A stretch of DNA of 64,000 nt from Ureibacillus yapensis (lineage in GTDB: Bacteria > Bacillota > Bacilli > Bacillales_A > Planococcaceae). The notes beneath the pieces are model-generated. The model saw only the letters and a program-made list of their open reading frames with translations. It was not told the origin of the DNA and made no database searches. Made by a program: the position numbers and the translations under genes. Below, in pieces: positions 16,058-24,066 of this stretch; the stretch's first letter is position 1; each line of letters begins with the position of its first letter. The stretch covers positions 910,106 to 974,105 of the forward strand of contig NZ_QWEI01000001.1 of the NCBI RefSeq assembly GCF_003515775.1, read 5' to 3'.

Positions 16058-16552
16058 TTATTGAACTTTTGCTAAATGACGCACTAATTGGCCATGGTGG
16101 CCCACAACGTGTTGAACTACTAAATGGTCAACCAAGAATGATAATGGTTTGCCATCAAAGTTTGGATTATAACTTGGGGCTGTTTTAACTAAATCTTCTT
16201 CCGTTACTTTTCCGAGTGTTTCTTCCACTCGTGGAATCAGATTTTGCAGTGCTGCGATCACATCCGCTTTTTTAAGTTGGGATACAACTTTTTCATCTAC
16301 TGCCGCCAAACGACGTACATGTTCATGATTTCGGCCCCATTTTGCTCCTGGAACTACTAATAATGCTTCCAAATCAACCAGCCAGAAATCAACAGCTTCC
16401 AATATATGTGCAACAATTTGCATTCCTGACCACTCAGGTTCGGAAGGTTTAATGTATAAAGTTGCTTCATCAGTCTCTTCAAGCACCTTTACGATTTCAT
16501 TAATCGTATTTTTGAATAGTTCCACTTTTTCATTTAAAATTGCAGTTGTCAT
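16058..16552 (-). CDS. DinB-fold metalloprotein, candidate thiol-dependent maleylpyruvate isomerase
   Basis: This 164-residue four-helix protein belongs to the DinB/YfiT-like superfamily. The expected metal triad is His49 (IVAHILEAVDFW), His148 and His152 (VVQHVVGHHGQLVRHL). The superfamily includes mycothiol-dependent maleylpyruvate isomerase and bacillithiol S-transferases. It is divergent from the first IclR gene. The shared intergenic region holds a 17-bp operator that also occurs before the FAH hydrolase gene. The gentisate route needs a maleylpyruvate isomerase and no glutathione-type one is visible here, so this gene is the best candidate. This is inference: the sequence alone fits any DinB-like protein. 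AAAGGAG precedes the ATG. Confidence 0.7.
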   Translation of the reverse strand: MTTAILNEKVELFKNTINEIVKVLEETDEATLYIKPSEPEWSGMQIVAHILEAVDFWLVDLEALLVVPGAKWGRNHEHVRRLAAVDEKVVSQLKKADVIAALQNLIPRVEETLGKVTEEDLVKTAPSYNPNFDGKPLSFLVDHLVVQHVVGHHGQLVRHLAKVQ

Positions 16553-16581
16553 AAATAAGACACTCCTTTTATTATATAAAT

Positions 16582-16606
16582 AGTGAAATTATATCACTCT
16601 ATGTGA
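16582..16606. promoter_or_regulatory. IclR-like operator between the DinB-fold gene and iclR1
   Basis: AGTGAAATTATATCACT (16582-16598) is an inverted repeat preceded by TATAAAT. It overlaps a second inverted pair TCAC-TCTAT-GTGA (16594-16606). The 17-mer agrees with 19762-19778 at 13 of 17 positions, with identical half-site geometry. Confidence 0.6.
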
Positions 16607-16650
16607 AATAATGGAATTTAAGGATGGAACCAGAAAGGATTCGCTGTTAA

Positions 16651-17403
16651 ATGGACAAAGCTTCAACAATCGGGTCGCTCGTGCACGGAGCCAACATTAT
16701 TCACGTTGTTGCCCAAAGTGACACCCCACTAAAATTTACGGATATTCAAGAACAAACAGGAATTTCAAAAAGCAATCTTTATAAATACTTGAACACTTTA
16801 ACTCAACTGGATTTCCTTTATAGAGATATAAAACAAGGAAACTATACGCTGGGTTACAAGTTTCTTGAGTATGGCAATGCTGCCATGAAAAACAATGACG
16901 TTGCCAGCAAACTCTCTTCCTATTTTAAGGAAATTAGCAATCTTGCAAATATGACAACTTCTTTATCCGTCTGGTTGAACGATACACCCGTGATTACGAA
17001 TATCTGGAATACAAACTATGGTTTAAATATCGGTGCTCAAATCGGAACAAAACTCCCACTGCTTTCAGCTGCAGGGAAAGTACATGCAGCTTATGCAAAT
17101 AGTGAGGAAATTTTCAATTGGATTGAACAAGAACAAAGCAAAGATTCCACTTTTTCCGTGGAAGCATTTCAACATGAATTGAATGAAATACGCACATCCC
17201 GTATTGCTTTTGCAAAAGAACCACTAACAAAACATGTTTCATCCATGAGCATGCCCATTTTGGATTATAAAAATGAACTCGTTGCTGCTTGTACAATCAT
17301 TGGTTTTACAGAACAAGTCCCGAAAGATCAATCTTCCGAAATTGTTCAGAGAGTGATGGACATTAACAAATCAATGTCCCGTGCTTTCGGCTATAAAGAT
17401 TAG
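16651..17403 (+). CDS. IclR-family transcriptional regulator 1
   Basis: This 250-residue protein has an N-terminal winged helix (about residues 8-70; LKFTDIQEQTGISKSNLYKY is the recognition region). The C-terminal IclR effector domain has IGAQIGTKLPLLSAAGKVHAA and a terminal MSMPILDYKNELVAACTIIGF. It is a paralogue of the gene at 18897: both read PLKFTDIQ-x(5)-KSNLYKYL and YGxNIGAQIGT. IclR proteins often sense aromatic acids, fitting the gentisate genes around it. Its effector is probably 3-hydroxybenzoate, gentisate or a ring-cleavage product (inference). The ribosome binding site is weak (AAAGGATTCGC, 8 bases before ATG). Confidence 0.85.
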   Translation: MDKASTIGSLVHGANIIHVVAQSDTPLKFTDIQEQTGISKSNLYKYLNTLTQLDFLYRDIKQGNYTLGYKFLEYGNAAMKNNDVASKLSSYFKEISNLANMTTSLSVWLNDTPVITNIWNTNYGLNIGAQIGTKLPLLSAAGKVHAAYANSEEIFNWIEQEQSKDSTFSVEAFQHELNEIRTSRIAFAKEPLTKHVSSMSMPILDYKNELVAACTIIGFTEQVPKDQSSEIVQRVMDINKSMSRAFGYKD

Positions 17404-17406
17404 TAT

Positions 17407-17441
17407 AAAATGCGTTAGACAGAATACTCTAACGCATTTTA
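17407..17441. terminator. Bidirectional terminator between iclR1 and the hydroxylase
   Basis: AAAATGCGTTAGA and its perfect complement around an 8-nt loop lie between two convergent genes, with A/T tails on both sides. Confidence 0.9.
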
Positions 17442-17458
17442 ATTTTATGGAAAGAAGC

Positions 17459-18667
17459 TTAAGATTTGATTAAATTTTCAGCTTCTTTTTTATATTTATT
17501 GAAAATTCCGTATAGGAAATCTACTGCATAGAAATCTTGTGCTTTATGTCTTGCGAATGCTGCATTACGCATCATGATCAACACTTTATCTTCAGCATGG
17601 ATGATTTCTCCCCAGTTGCGTGCACTAGTTTGAACCATTGCAGAACGTGGAATGCGAATCTCTTGATATTTTTTGAATGCTTCTTCGTAAGAGTCGTTGG
17701 CTTTTAATTGTTCACCCAAAATGTAAGAGTCCTCTAACGCTTGAACTCCACCTTGTGCAAGGTATTGAAGCATTGGGTGAGCTGCATCCCCAAGCAATGC
17801 AACGTTTCCTTCTGTCCAATTGTCAATTGGAAGACGGTCATACATTGGCCAACGGAATTGACGGTTGATAAATTTGATTGCATTTTCTACTAATGGGTGT
17901 GCACCTTCAAAACGTTTTGCCATTTCGTCTGGATTACCCCAATCTTCTTTCGTTGCATCATATGATTTAAATACAACTACTTGGTTGTATAACTCGCCAC
18001 GACGTACTGGATATTGCACCATGTGAAGGTTTGGACCGATCCACATAATCACATCATCCATATTTAAGTTTGCGTCGCTTGATACTTCTTCAATTGGAAT
18101 CGTACCACGGTAAGCTACATAAGTAGAGTTGATTGGTTCGTCATTAGCGAACTTCTTGCGGATATTTGATTTTAATCCGTCCGCGCCAATTACCGCTTCA
18201 GCTGTATATGTTTCGCCATTTTGGTTTGTAATTGTTACAGTTCCATTGTTTTGTTCCGCACTTTGGATAGCTTGGTTGTTGAAGAATTTGATGTTGTCAA
18301 TTTTTTGGCATGCCTCGAATAACACGCGGTGTAAATCTGAACGATGCAGCACCACATAAGGTTGCCCAAATTCTTTTTGGAATGCTTCTCCTAAATCCAA
18401 AGTTGCTAATTCTTTCGCTGTATAAACATCCTTCAGAACCAGACGTTTCGGCAATACTGCCACTTTTAGGATTTCCTCTTTTACGCCAAGATAATCCAAC
18501 ACTTCTAAGGCATTCGGAGCTAATTGAATCCCCGCACCAACTTCCCCAAACTCAGGTGCTTGCTCAAAAACGGAAATGGATTTTCCAGTATTTTTAGAAA
18601 TTGAAAGAGCAGCTGCTAAACCGCCAATTCCCCCACCTACTACGATGATATCGCTTACATTTGCCAT
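17459..18667 (-). CDS. FAD-dependent 3-hydroxybenzoate 6-hydroxylase
   Basis: This 402-residue class A flavoprotein monooxygenase should convert 3-hydroxybenzoate to gentisate with NAD(P)H and O2. The FAD-binding GxGxxG is in IIVVGGGIGGLAAALS. The DG motif is AVIGADGLKSNIRKKF, and the second FAD motif GDAAHPMLQYLAQGGVQALED follows near residue 290. Salicylate hydroxylases look similar; the neighbouring gentisate dioxygenase and FAH hydrolase make the 6-hydroxylase reading preferable, and salicylate 5-hydroxylation is usually multicomponent. The gene is transcribed divergently from iclR2 with its own promoter. TAGGGGGAAAA precedes the ATG. No downstream partner shares its transcript. Confidence 0.82.
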   Translation of the reverse strand: MANVSDIIVVGGGIGGLAAALSISKNTGKSISVFEQAPEFGEVGAGIQLAPNALEVLDYLGVKEEILKVAVLPKRLVLKDVYTAKELATLDLGEAFQKEFGQPYVVLHRSDLHRVLFEACQKIDNIKFFNNQAIQSAEQNNGTVTITNQNGETYTAEAVIGADGLKSNIRKKFANDEPINSTYVAYRGTIPIEEVSSDANLNMDDVIMWIGPNLHMVQYPVRRGELYNQVVVFKSYDATKEDWGNPDEMAKRFEGAHPLVENAIKFINRQFRWPMYDRLPIDNWTEGNVALLGDAAHPMLQYLAQGGVQALEDSYILGEQLKANDSYEEAFKKYQEIRIPRSAMVQTSARNWGEIIHAEDKVLIMMRNAAFARHKAQDFYAVDFLYGIFNKYKKEAENLIKS

Positions 18668-18732
18668 ATATTTTTTCCCCCTAATCTGCTATATAGTCCA
18701 CAAATAGAGAACCGCGTTCTCGTTAATAGAAA

Positions 18733-18760
18733 TTTATAACACTTTTCACCCTTTCGTCAA
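18733..18760 (-). promoter_or_regulatory. Promoter of the hydroxylase with operator half-site
   Basis: On the minus strand TTGACG (18760-18755), a 16-nt spacer and TATAAA (18738-18733) form a SigA-like promoter. GGTGAAAA lies inside the spacer and equals one half of the 19762 operator, so an IclR protein could bind between the hexamers. Confidence 0.5.
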
Positions 18761-18896
18761 CAAAAAATTTAAAAGATTTAGAAATTTGTATATAAACCAA
18801 ATTTTGTTATAATAGCAAACTAATCAAAGAAAAAGCCTGAACAATTCTTTTTTCTTCGCAGGAAAATCAAGCAACTATAATCCAAGGAGGAGCACT

Positions 18897-19655
18897 ATGA
18901 CTACGAAAAACAAAGTCTCGGTCATTCAATCACTGCAAGTTGGACTGAAGCTATTGGATGTGTTGGCCGAACAAAAAGAGCCTTTGAAATTTACTGATAT
19001 ACAAAACTTAACTTCCATGACCAAGAGCAATCTATATAAATACCTTTCCACTCTTTGCGAATTTGGAGCTGTTTACCGAAACCCGGTAACCAATACATAT
19101 ACATTGGGGCAAAAACTAATAAAACTGGGCAACATCGCCATGGGGCAATCGTCAATTATTGAACTTGTCATTCCATACTTAAAAAAAATCAACGAAAATA
19201 CAAATTTAACGGCTTTACTTGCCATTCCATCGGTTAATGGCCCTCTTGTCACCTACATTTCCAGTGCAGACTATGGAATCAATATTGGTGCACAAATTGG
19301 AACGACTTTACCGCTTTCATCATCAACAGGCATCATCTACTCCGCTTTTCCGAACGCACATTTGCAGGAATGGCTTGAAAATGAAAAATCCAAAATGACG
19401 AAGGCGGAGCTGCAAACCTTTGAATATGAAAAAGAAAATGCGAGAAAGCGGTTTTTTGCATCAAAAATTGAGCCACTGATCGAACATGTTTCAAGTTTTA
19501 GTGTTCCCATTTTAAATTTTAGCGATGAGCTGATTGGAGCCATTACCATCGTCGGCTATACGGAAATTGTACCGAAAGCGGCAGAACACCCTACCGGCCA
19601 AATCGTCCTTGAAATCGCCCAGCAAGTTTCCGACTACTATGGACACTCTAAATAG
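18897..19655 (+). CDS. IclR-family transcriptional regulator 2
   Basis: This 252-residue IclR regulator has its DNA-binding domain at about residues 10-75 (LKFTDIQNLTSMTKSNLYKY). The ligand domain contains YGINIGAQIGTTLPLSSSTG and SFSVPILNFSDELIGAITIVGY. It is a close paralogue of the gene at 16651; the two bracket the hydroxylase. It is divergent from the hydroxylase and upstream of the FAH hydrolase, so it probably controls one or both. A TATAAT at 18808-18813 may be its -10. AAGGAGGAGC precedes the ATG at 6 bases. The division of labour between the two paralogues cannot be read. Confidence 0.87.
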   Translation: MTTKNKVSVIQSLQVGLKLLDVLAEQKEPLKFTDIQNLTSMTKSNLYKYLSTLCEFGAVYRNPVTNTYTLGQKLIKLGNIAMGQSSIIELVIPYLKKINENTNLTALLAIPSVNGPLVTYISSADYGINIGAQIGTTLPLSSSTGIIYSAFPNAHLQEWLENEKSKMTKAELQTFEYEKENARKRFFASKIEPLIEHVSSFSVPILNFSDELIGAITIVGYTEIVPKAAEHPTGQIVLEIAQQVSDYYGHSK

Positions 19656-19722
19656 CGGCTTAAAGTCTGCTAGATAGAGAGGAAAAGACAAATTAATCCA
19701 TCTTTTCTGAAAATAAATAACA

Positions 19723-19778
19723 TTGACTTTTTTTTGAGAAGATATTAATCTTTTTATAAATAGTGAACTTTTTTCACC
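19723..19778 (+). promoter_or_regulatory. Promoter and IclR-like operator of the FAH hydrolase gene
   Basis: TTGACT (19723-19728) with TAATCT 17 nt downstream (19746-19751) is a modest promoter. Just downstream AGTGAACTTTTTTCACC (19762-19778), preceded by TATAAAT, is an inverted repeat matching the operator before the DinB-fold gene. Binding there would block early transcription. Confidence 0.55.
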
Positions 19779-19810
19779 ATTGGAGAATATGATTTTTTAG
19801 GGGGATCTCA

Positions 19811-20761
19811 ATGAAACTTATAAACTACACAGCAGCAGGATATACAAGAGCGGGAGCGATTGTAGAAGATAAAGTAATCGATTTAAACTATGCGTATCAA
19901 GCACAACTAAAAGCGGAAGGCAAATATCGTTATGAAGAAATCGCGCATGCCTTTGTACCGGCGACTGCAGACGAGTTATATCAAGGGGGCAAAGAATCTC
20001 TTCAACTTGCTCAAGGTGCAATCGATTTCATCCTAGCCAACCCGGAAAGCTTTGATAAAAAGGTGATTTTCAATAAAGAAGAAGTAAAAGTTGAAGCACC
20101 TGTTCAAAAACCAGGAAAAATCATTTGTGTGGGCCACAACTATCGTGAACACATTTTGGAAATGGGACGCGAACTTCCTTCTAACCCAGTTATTTTCGCG
20201 AAATTCGCCAATACAATTTTAGGACCGGATGACGATATTCCATTCTATCCAATTTCAGACCAACTTGACTATGAAGCGGAATTCACTTTCGTAGTCGGAA
20301 AGCAAGCACGCAACGTATCCGAAGAAGATGCACTTGATTATGTAGCAGGCTACACAATTACAAACGACGTAACATACCGCGATATTCAACGTCGTACACT
20401 ACAATGGCTGCAAGGTAAAACAGTTGACGGTTCTGCACCAATGGGACCTTACTTGGTAACTTCAGATGAATTGCAAGATCCATCAGGCCTGGATGTAGTA
20501 TTAAAAGTAAATGGTGAAGTTCGCCAAAAAACAAATACTGCAAACCTAGTATTCGATGTGAAAAAACTGGTTTCATTCTTGTCGAACTTAATGACGCTAG
20601 AACCAGGAGACGTTGTCTTGACAGGTACTCCAGGTGGTGTAGGAGTAGCGATGGATCCTCCTCAATTCTTGAAAGATGGCGATGTTGTAACAATCGAAAT
20701 CGATAAAGTCGGTACACTTGAGAACAAAGTAAAAGCGACAGAAGTGGTTCCAACGGTTTAA
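19811..20761 (+). CDS. FAH-family hydrolase, probable fumarylpyruvate hydrolase
   Basis: This 316-residue fumarylacetoacetate hydrolase-fold enzyme has a substrate-capping N-terminal part (residues 1-100). The catalytic domain follows with KIICVGHNYREH, the metal-binding Glu-x-Glu in LDYEAEFTFVVG, the GYTITNDVTYRDIQ segment and the end motif LEPGDVVLTGTPGGVG. In the gentisate pathway such enzymes split fumarylpyruvate (or maleylpyruvate directly) to pyruvate and fumarate. The following gentisate dioxygenase supports this over other FAH enzymes. GGGGGATCTC precedes the ATG. An operator-like site lies upstream, and a hairpin after the gene may reduce read-through to the dioxygenase. Confidence 0.83.
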   Translation: MKLINYTAAGYTRAGAIVEDKVIDLNYAYQAQLKAEGKYRYEEIAHAFVPATADELYQGGKESLQLAQGAIDFILANPESFDKKVIFNKEEVKVEAPVQKPGKIICVGHNYREHILEMGRELPSNPVIFAKFANTILGPDDDIPFYPISDQLDYEAEFTFVVGKQARNVSEEDALDYVAGYTITNDVTYRDIQRRTLQWLQGKTVDGSAPMGPYLVTSDELQDPSGLDVVLKVNGEVRQKTNTANLVFDVKKLVSFLSNLMTLEPGDVVLTGTPGGVGVAMDPPQFLKDGDVVTIEIDKVGTLENKVKATEVVPTV

Positions 20762-20792
20762 GAATCAAGATATCAAGGGAACGGAAGGGTCT

Positions 20793-20826
20793 GAGTAGTG
20801 TTTGGGTTCACTACTCCCCTTTTCTT
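20793..20826 (+). terminator. Intercistronic hairpin between FAH and dioxygenase genes
   Basis: GAGTAGTG and CACTACTC form a perfect 8-bp stem with an 8-nt loop, followed by CCCCTTTTCTT. It may be an attenuator or partial terminator, or an RNA processing site. The dioxygenase has no obvious promoter of its own in the remaining gap. Confidence 0.65.
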
Positions 20827-20857
20827 ATAAAAAATAAAATGTAAAGGGGATTTCAAT

Positions 20858-21982
20858 ATGGGTGAAGTAAGTCAAGAAGTAAAAGAGTTTATGAAAAGTT
20901 CAATTGTAACCGATTACACAAAAGACATTCAACAGTACAACCTTGGGCCTCTTTGGGAAGCAATCCCGGAAATCATGAACAAAACGCCACAACCTCACGC
21001 GGAAGCGTACCTTTGGAGCGATGAGTTAATTAAAAAGAAAATGGCGGAAGCCGCACAAATTTTCACGCCTGAACGCGGTGGTGAACGCCGTGCGATCTAC
21101 TTCCAAAATCCTGGTTTAACATACCGTAAACCATGGGGCTGGGCTTCTACAACGCAAACTATCTATGCAGCGGTGCAAATGTTATTGCCAGGTGAAAAAG
21201 CACCCTCCCACCGTCACTCGCAAAGTGCCCTGCGCTTCATCTCTGAAGGCTCAGGTGCATATACAATCGTGCAAGGCGAACGTATTTTCATGGAAGAAGG
21301 CGATTTCTTAATCACGCCTAAAAACTTATGGCACGGCCACGAGCATTTGGGAACGGAACCGATGCTCTGGATGGATGCACTTGATATTCCGACGATCTAC
21401 TCGATTGGCGGTACATTCTTTGAACCATTCGAAGACGGTCTGCAACAGCCGGATATTCCAGATAACTTCACTGAAAAACGCTACCGCGGCGGTATGGTTC
21501 GTCCTGTTGGCGACGATAAATATACGGTTGCTCCACTTGCCAACTATAAATGGGACCGTACAGTAGAAGGCATTAAAGGGTTAATGGAATTCGATCCAGA
21601 TCCACATCACGGCTTTGCGGTGGAATACATCAATCCATCAACAGGTAAATCTGCCAACCCTACTTTAGGTACAAGAATGCAGCATTTACCAAAAGGTTTC
21701 CATACAAAAGCGTTGCGCCATACACATTCAACAGTTTACCAAGTTCATAGAGGATCTGGTTACACTGTCATTAATGGTGTTCGTTTTGACTGGAAAAAAG
21801 GCGATTATTTCGTAGTGCCAAACTGGGCTTGGTATGAGCATGTTGCTTCTGAAGACTCTTACCTATTCTCGGTTAACGATATTCCGATTATGGATCGTTT
21901 CGATTTGGAACAAGAGCAAGCATACGAATCAAACAACGGCCACCAAACCGTTACGGGCGAATTCAAAGCGGCATTCCGTTAA
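20858..21982 (+). CDS. Gentisate 1,2-dioxygenase
   Basis: This 374-residue bicupin enzyme opens gentisate between C1 and C2 to give maleylpyruvate, using Fe(II). The N-terminal cupin carries the iron ligands in PSHRHSQSALRFISEG and the later HGHEHLG. The second cupin repeats the fold with LRHTHSTVYQVHRGSG and WAWYEHVASEDS. The N-terminal LGPLWEAIPEIM and RRAIYFQNPGL are typical of the gentisate dioxygenase family. Its place with the hydroxylase and FAH hydrolase completes the pathway except for the isomerase. GGGGATTTCAAT precedes the ATG. A terminator ends the transcript before the TRAP genes. Confidence 0.93.
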   Translation: MGEVSQEVKEFMKSSIVTDYTKDIQQYNLGPLWEAIPEIMNKTPQPHAEAYLWSDELIKKKMAEAAQIFTPERGGERRAIYFQNPGLTYRKPWGWASTTQTIYAAVQMLLPGEKAPSHRHSQSALRFISEGSGAYTIVQGERIFMEEGDFLITPKNLWHGHEHLGTEPMLWMDALDIPTIYSIGGTFFEPFEDGLQQPDIPDNFTEKRYRGGMVRPVGDDKYTVAPLANYKWDRTVEGIKGLMEFDPDPHHGFAVEYINPSTGKSANPTLGTRMQHLPKGFHTKALRHTHSTVYQVHRGSGYTVINGVRFDWKKGDYFVVPNWAWYEHVASEDSYLFSVNDIPIMDRFDLEQEQAYESNNGHQTVTGEFKAAFR

Positions 21983-22032
21983 TCTTCCTCTTTATATTGA
22001 ATAAAAGAATAATATATTTATTATATTGAAAT

Positions 22033-22076
22033 AAGGGTAGAATTTAGATTTCATTCTAAGTTCCACCCTTTTTTTC
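22033..22076 (+). terminator. Terminator after gentisate dioxygenase
   Basis: AAGGGTAGAATTTA and TAAGTTCCACCCTT pair over about 13 bp with one or two mismatches, followed by a T7 run. Confidence 0.85.
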
Positions 22077-22161
22077 TTTGGCCTCAAAAGTTTTTTCTTT
22101 GAAAAAAGGGAGAGTACCAATAATTAATTAGTTTTGAACATTTTAATTTTTCAAAATATTA

Positions 22162-22190
22162 TTGACATCTTTGTGTCGATTTTTTATATT
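22162..22190 (+). promoter_or_regulatory. SigA promoter of the TRAP operon
   Basis: TTGACA (22162-22167), a 17-nt spacer and TATATT (22185-22190) give a near-consensus promoter. The leader to the dctP start is long, about 215 nt. Confidence 0.75.
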
Positions 22191-22235
22191 ATAAGAGAAT
22201 TGATTTCCCTATTTGGGGAAAAATAGTAGATTAAA

Positions 22236-22249
22236 TGAAAACGCTTTTT
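22236..22249 (+). promoter_or_regulatory. Candidate cre site (CcpA) in the TRAP leader
   Basis: TGAAAACGCTTTTT matches the cre consensus TGWAANCGNTNWCA except at the last two bases. It lies about 40-50 bases downstream of the -10, where CcpA acts as a roadblock. A TCTAGAA/TTCTAGA hairpin and the half-site GTTCACTATT (22329-22338, complement AATAGTGAAC as before the FAH gene) follow. Confidence 0.5.
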
Positions 22250-22411
22250 TTCTAGAATAGTTCTATTATTTTCTAGAAGATAAGGATTTGCCATTCAAAT
22301 ATGGTATTTAGGTTGCTTTAGCTTGTCTGTTCACTATTGATTTTTTAGTTAATAGAATCGCATATCAGTGACCTTTATATAAACAAAGGGAGATTTTAAG
22401 GGGGATTATCT

Positions 22412-23446
22412 ATGAAATTTAAGAAGTATTGGTTATTGCTAGTATTATCTATTGCCGCCGCTATTTTAACAGCCTGTGTCGAAAACAACGACTCAGCAGC
22501 TCCACAAGGAAATAGCGAAGGTTCAAGCGAGGGAGATACACGTACATTCAAAATAGCACACGTTGTACAAGAATCCCATGTGTGGAATGCTACAGCAGTG
22601 AAATTCGGGGAAGAATTATCCGCTCTTTCAGACGGAAGACTAAATGTTGATATCTACCCTGCTTCCCAACTTGGAGCTGAAGCCGATATGGTGCAGCAGA
22701 TTGAAACGGGGACAGTTGATTTTGGATTTATCACAAACGCTTATATGAGTACTCGCGAAGATTCATTAAATGCTTGGTTCATGCCCTACTTGTTTAATAA
22801 TTTAGAAGAAGCTGTGGCAATGCGTGATTCCGAAGAAGCCAAGCAAATGCTGGAGGCTTTGAGTTCACAAGGTTTGGTTGGACTGGATTTTGCTTTTGCC
22901 GGTAACCGCCACGTATTAATGAAGGACGGTTTTGCAGAAACACCTGAAGATTTGAAAGGGAAAAAGATTCGTATCATCGGCAGCCCTGCAATGCAATCTT
23001 ACTGGGAAAAAGTTGGTGCCGGTCCTACAGCAATGCCTTTATCGGAAGTTTATACTTCCCTGCAAACTGGTGTTATTGATGGAATTGACATCGATTTGGA
23101 TGCCCTTGCAACTGAAAAATATTATGAAACTGCAAAGTATTTAACACTAACAAATCAAATGACCTTCCCTACTGTGATTGTCATGAGTCAGAAAATCTAT
23201 GATGAATTATCTCCTGAAGATCAAGATATTGTTAAACAAGCGATGAAAACCGCTGTTGACTGGGGTGTTGAGGAAGCGGTTAAACGTGAAGCATCGAACT
23301 TGGAAACTTTGAAAGCAGCGGGAGTTGAAGTGCAGGAGAGCATCGATACTGCACCATTCCAGGCGGTAACAGATGAAGTACGCAAAGAGTTTTCCGATAA
23401 ATCAGATATCGTTAAATCATTTATAGAAACGGTTGAGAGTAAGTAA
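22412..23446 (+). CDS. dctP: TRAP transporter solute-binding lipoprotein, DctP type
   Basis: This 344-residue extracytoplasmic solute-binding protein has a lipoprotein signal (KKYWLLLVLS...ILTACVE, lipobox cysteine at about residue 22) and a Ser/Gly-rich linker. The DctP fold includes RLNVDIYPASQLGAEADM, the GTVDFGFI segment and a conserved arginine region KGKKIRIIGSPAM. The motif LQTGVIDGIDID follows near residue 220. Family members bind C4-dicarboxylates, sugar acids or aromatic acids. Proximity to the gentisate genes suggests an aromatic acid such as 3-hydroxybenzoate, but this is inferred. AAGGGGGATT precedes the ATG. A hairpin between this gene and dctQ should give it a higher level than the permeases. 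Confidence 0.88.
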   Translation: MKFKKYWLLLVLSIAAAILTACVENNDSAAPQGNSEGSSEGDTRTFKIAHVVQESHVWNATAVKFGEELSALSDGRLNVDIYPASQLGAEADMVQQIETGTVDFGFITNAYMSTREDSLNAWFMPYLFNNLEEAVAMRDSEEAKQMLEALSSQGLVGLDFAFAGNRHVLMKDGFAETPEDLKGKKIRIIGSPAMQSYWEKVGAGPTAMPLSEVYTSLQTGVIDGIDIDLDALATEKYYETAKYLTLTNQMTFPTVIVMSQKIYDELSPEDQDIVKQAMKTAVDWGVEEAVKREASNLETLKAAGVEVQESIDTAPFQAVTDEVRKEFSDKSDIVKSFIETVESK

Positions 23447-23484
23447 TCTTTTCAATAATTAATGTTTCATGCATCAATAAGCCT

Positions 23485-23536
23485 GGGACTTTCTCACTTA
23501 TCAATTTTAGATAAGCGCAGAAGTCCCCTTTTATTT
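23485..23536 (+). terminator. Leaky intercistronic terminator between dctP and dctQ
   Basis: GGGACTTTCTCACTTATC and GATAAGCGCAGAAGTCCC form an 18-bp stem with a few mismatches and a T-rich tail. Such hairpins usually allow an excess of binding protein over the membrane parts. Confidence 0.8.
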
Positions 23537-23565
23537 AAAAAATCTATTAGATTGAAGGTGAGGAT

Positions 23566-24066
23566 ATGAAAGTTCTAAATAAAGTAAGCGATGCCGTTTT
23601 CAGATTCGAAAAGTGGCTTGCTGTTCTTCTTGCTCTTTTGTTGCTTGTCGCTCTCGCTGGAGGCGTATTATATCGCTATTTGCTAAAACTGCCTTTATTC
23701 TGGGCGGATGAGTTGGCCATTTTCTGTTTGATCTGGATGACTTTTGTTGGTGGCAGCATGAGCTTAAAAGTAAAAGAAGCTCCAACGATTAACCTTCTAA
23801 CGGATACTGTGTCACCCAAAATGAAGAGGGTTTTTCTCATTCTTAGCAATGTTATTTTATTAGTATTCACAGCTTATATTTTGTACTTATCCTACTATTG
23901 GCTAAGTGCTTCAAATATTAAAGTTCAAACCTCTACAGCCATGAATATGCCGAAAATATACTCTTATTTAAGTATACCCGTAAGTTTTATTTGTACAGCC
24001 ATTCATTTGCTTAATTCAACGGTAATGGCCCTTCTGGGAAGAGAAGAAAAAGGAGGACTCCAATAA
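23566..24066 (+). CDS. dctQ: TRAP transporter small permease, DctQ type
   Basis: This 166-residue protein has four membrane segments (about residues 17-33, 45-62, 86-106 and 128-148). It carries the DctQ-family segments GVLYRYLLKLPLFWADELA and FCLIWMTFVGGSMSLK. It forms the membrane complex with DctM, using a sodium or proton gradient. GGTGAGGAT precedes the ATG. Its TAA stop overlaps the dctM ATG by one base, which implies translational coupling. Confidence 0.88.
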   Translation: MKVLNKVSDAVFRFEKWLAVLLALLLLVALAGGVLYRYLLKLPLFWADELAIFCLIWMTFVGGSMSLKVKEAPTINLLTDTVSPKMKRVFLILSNVILLVFTAYILYLSYYWLSASNIKVQTSTAMNMPKIYSYLSIPVSFICTAIHLLNSTVMALLGREEKGGLQ

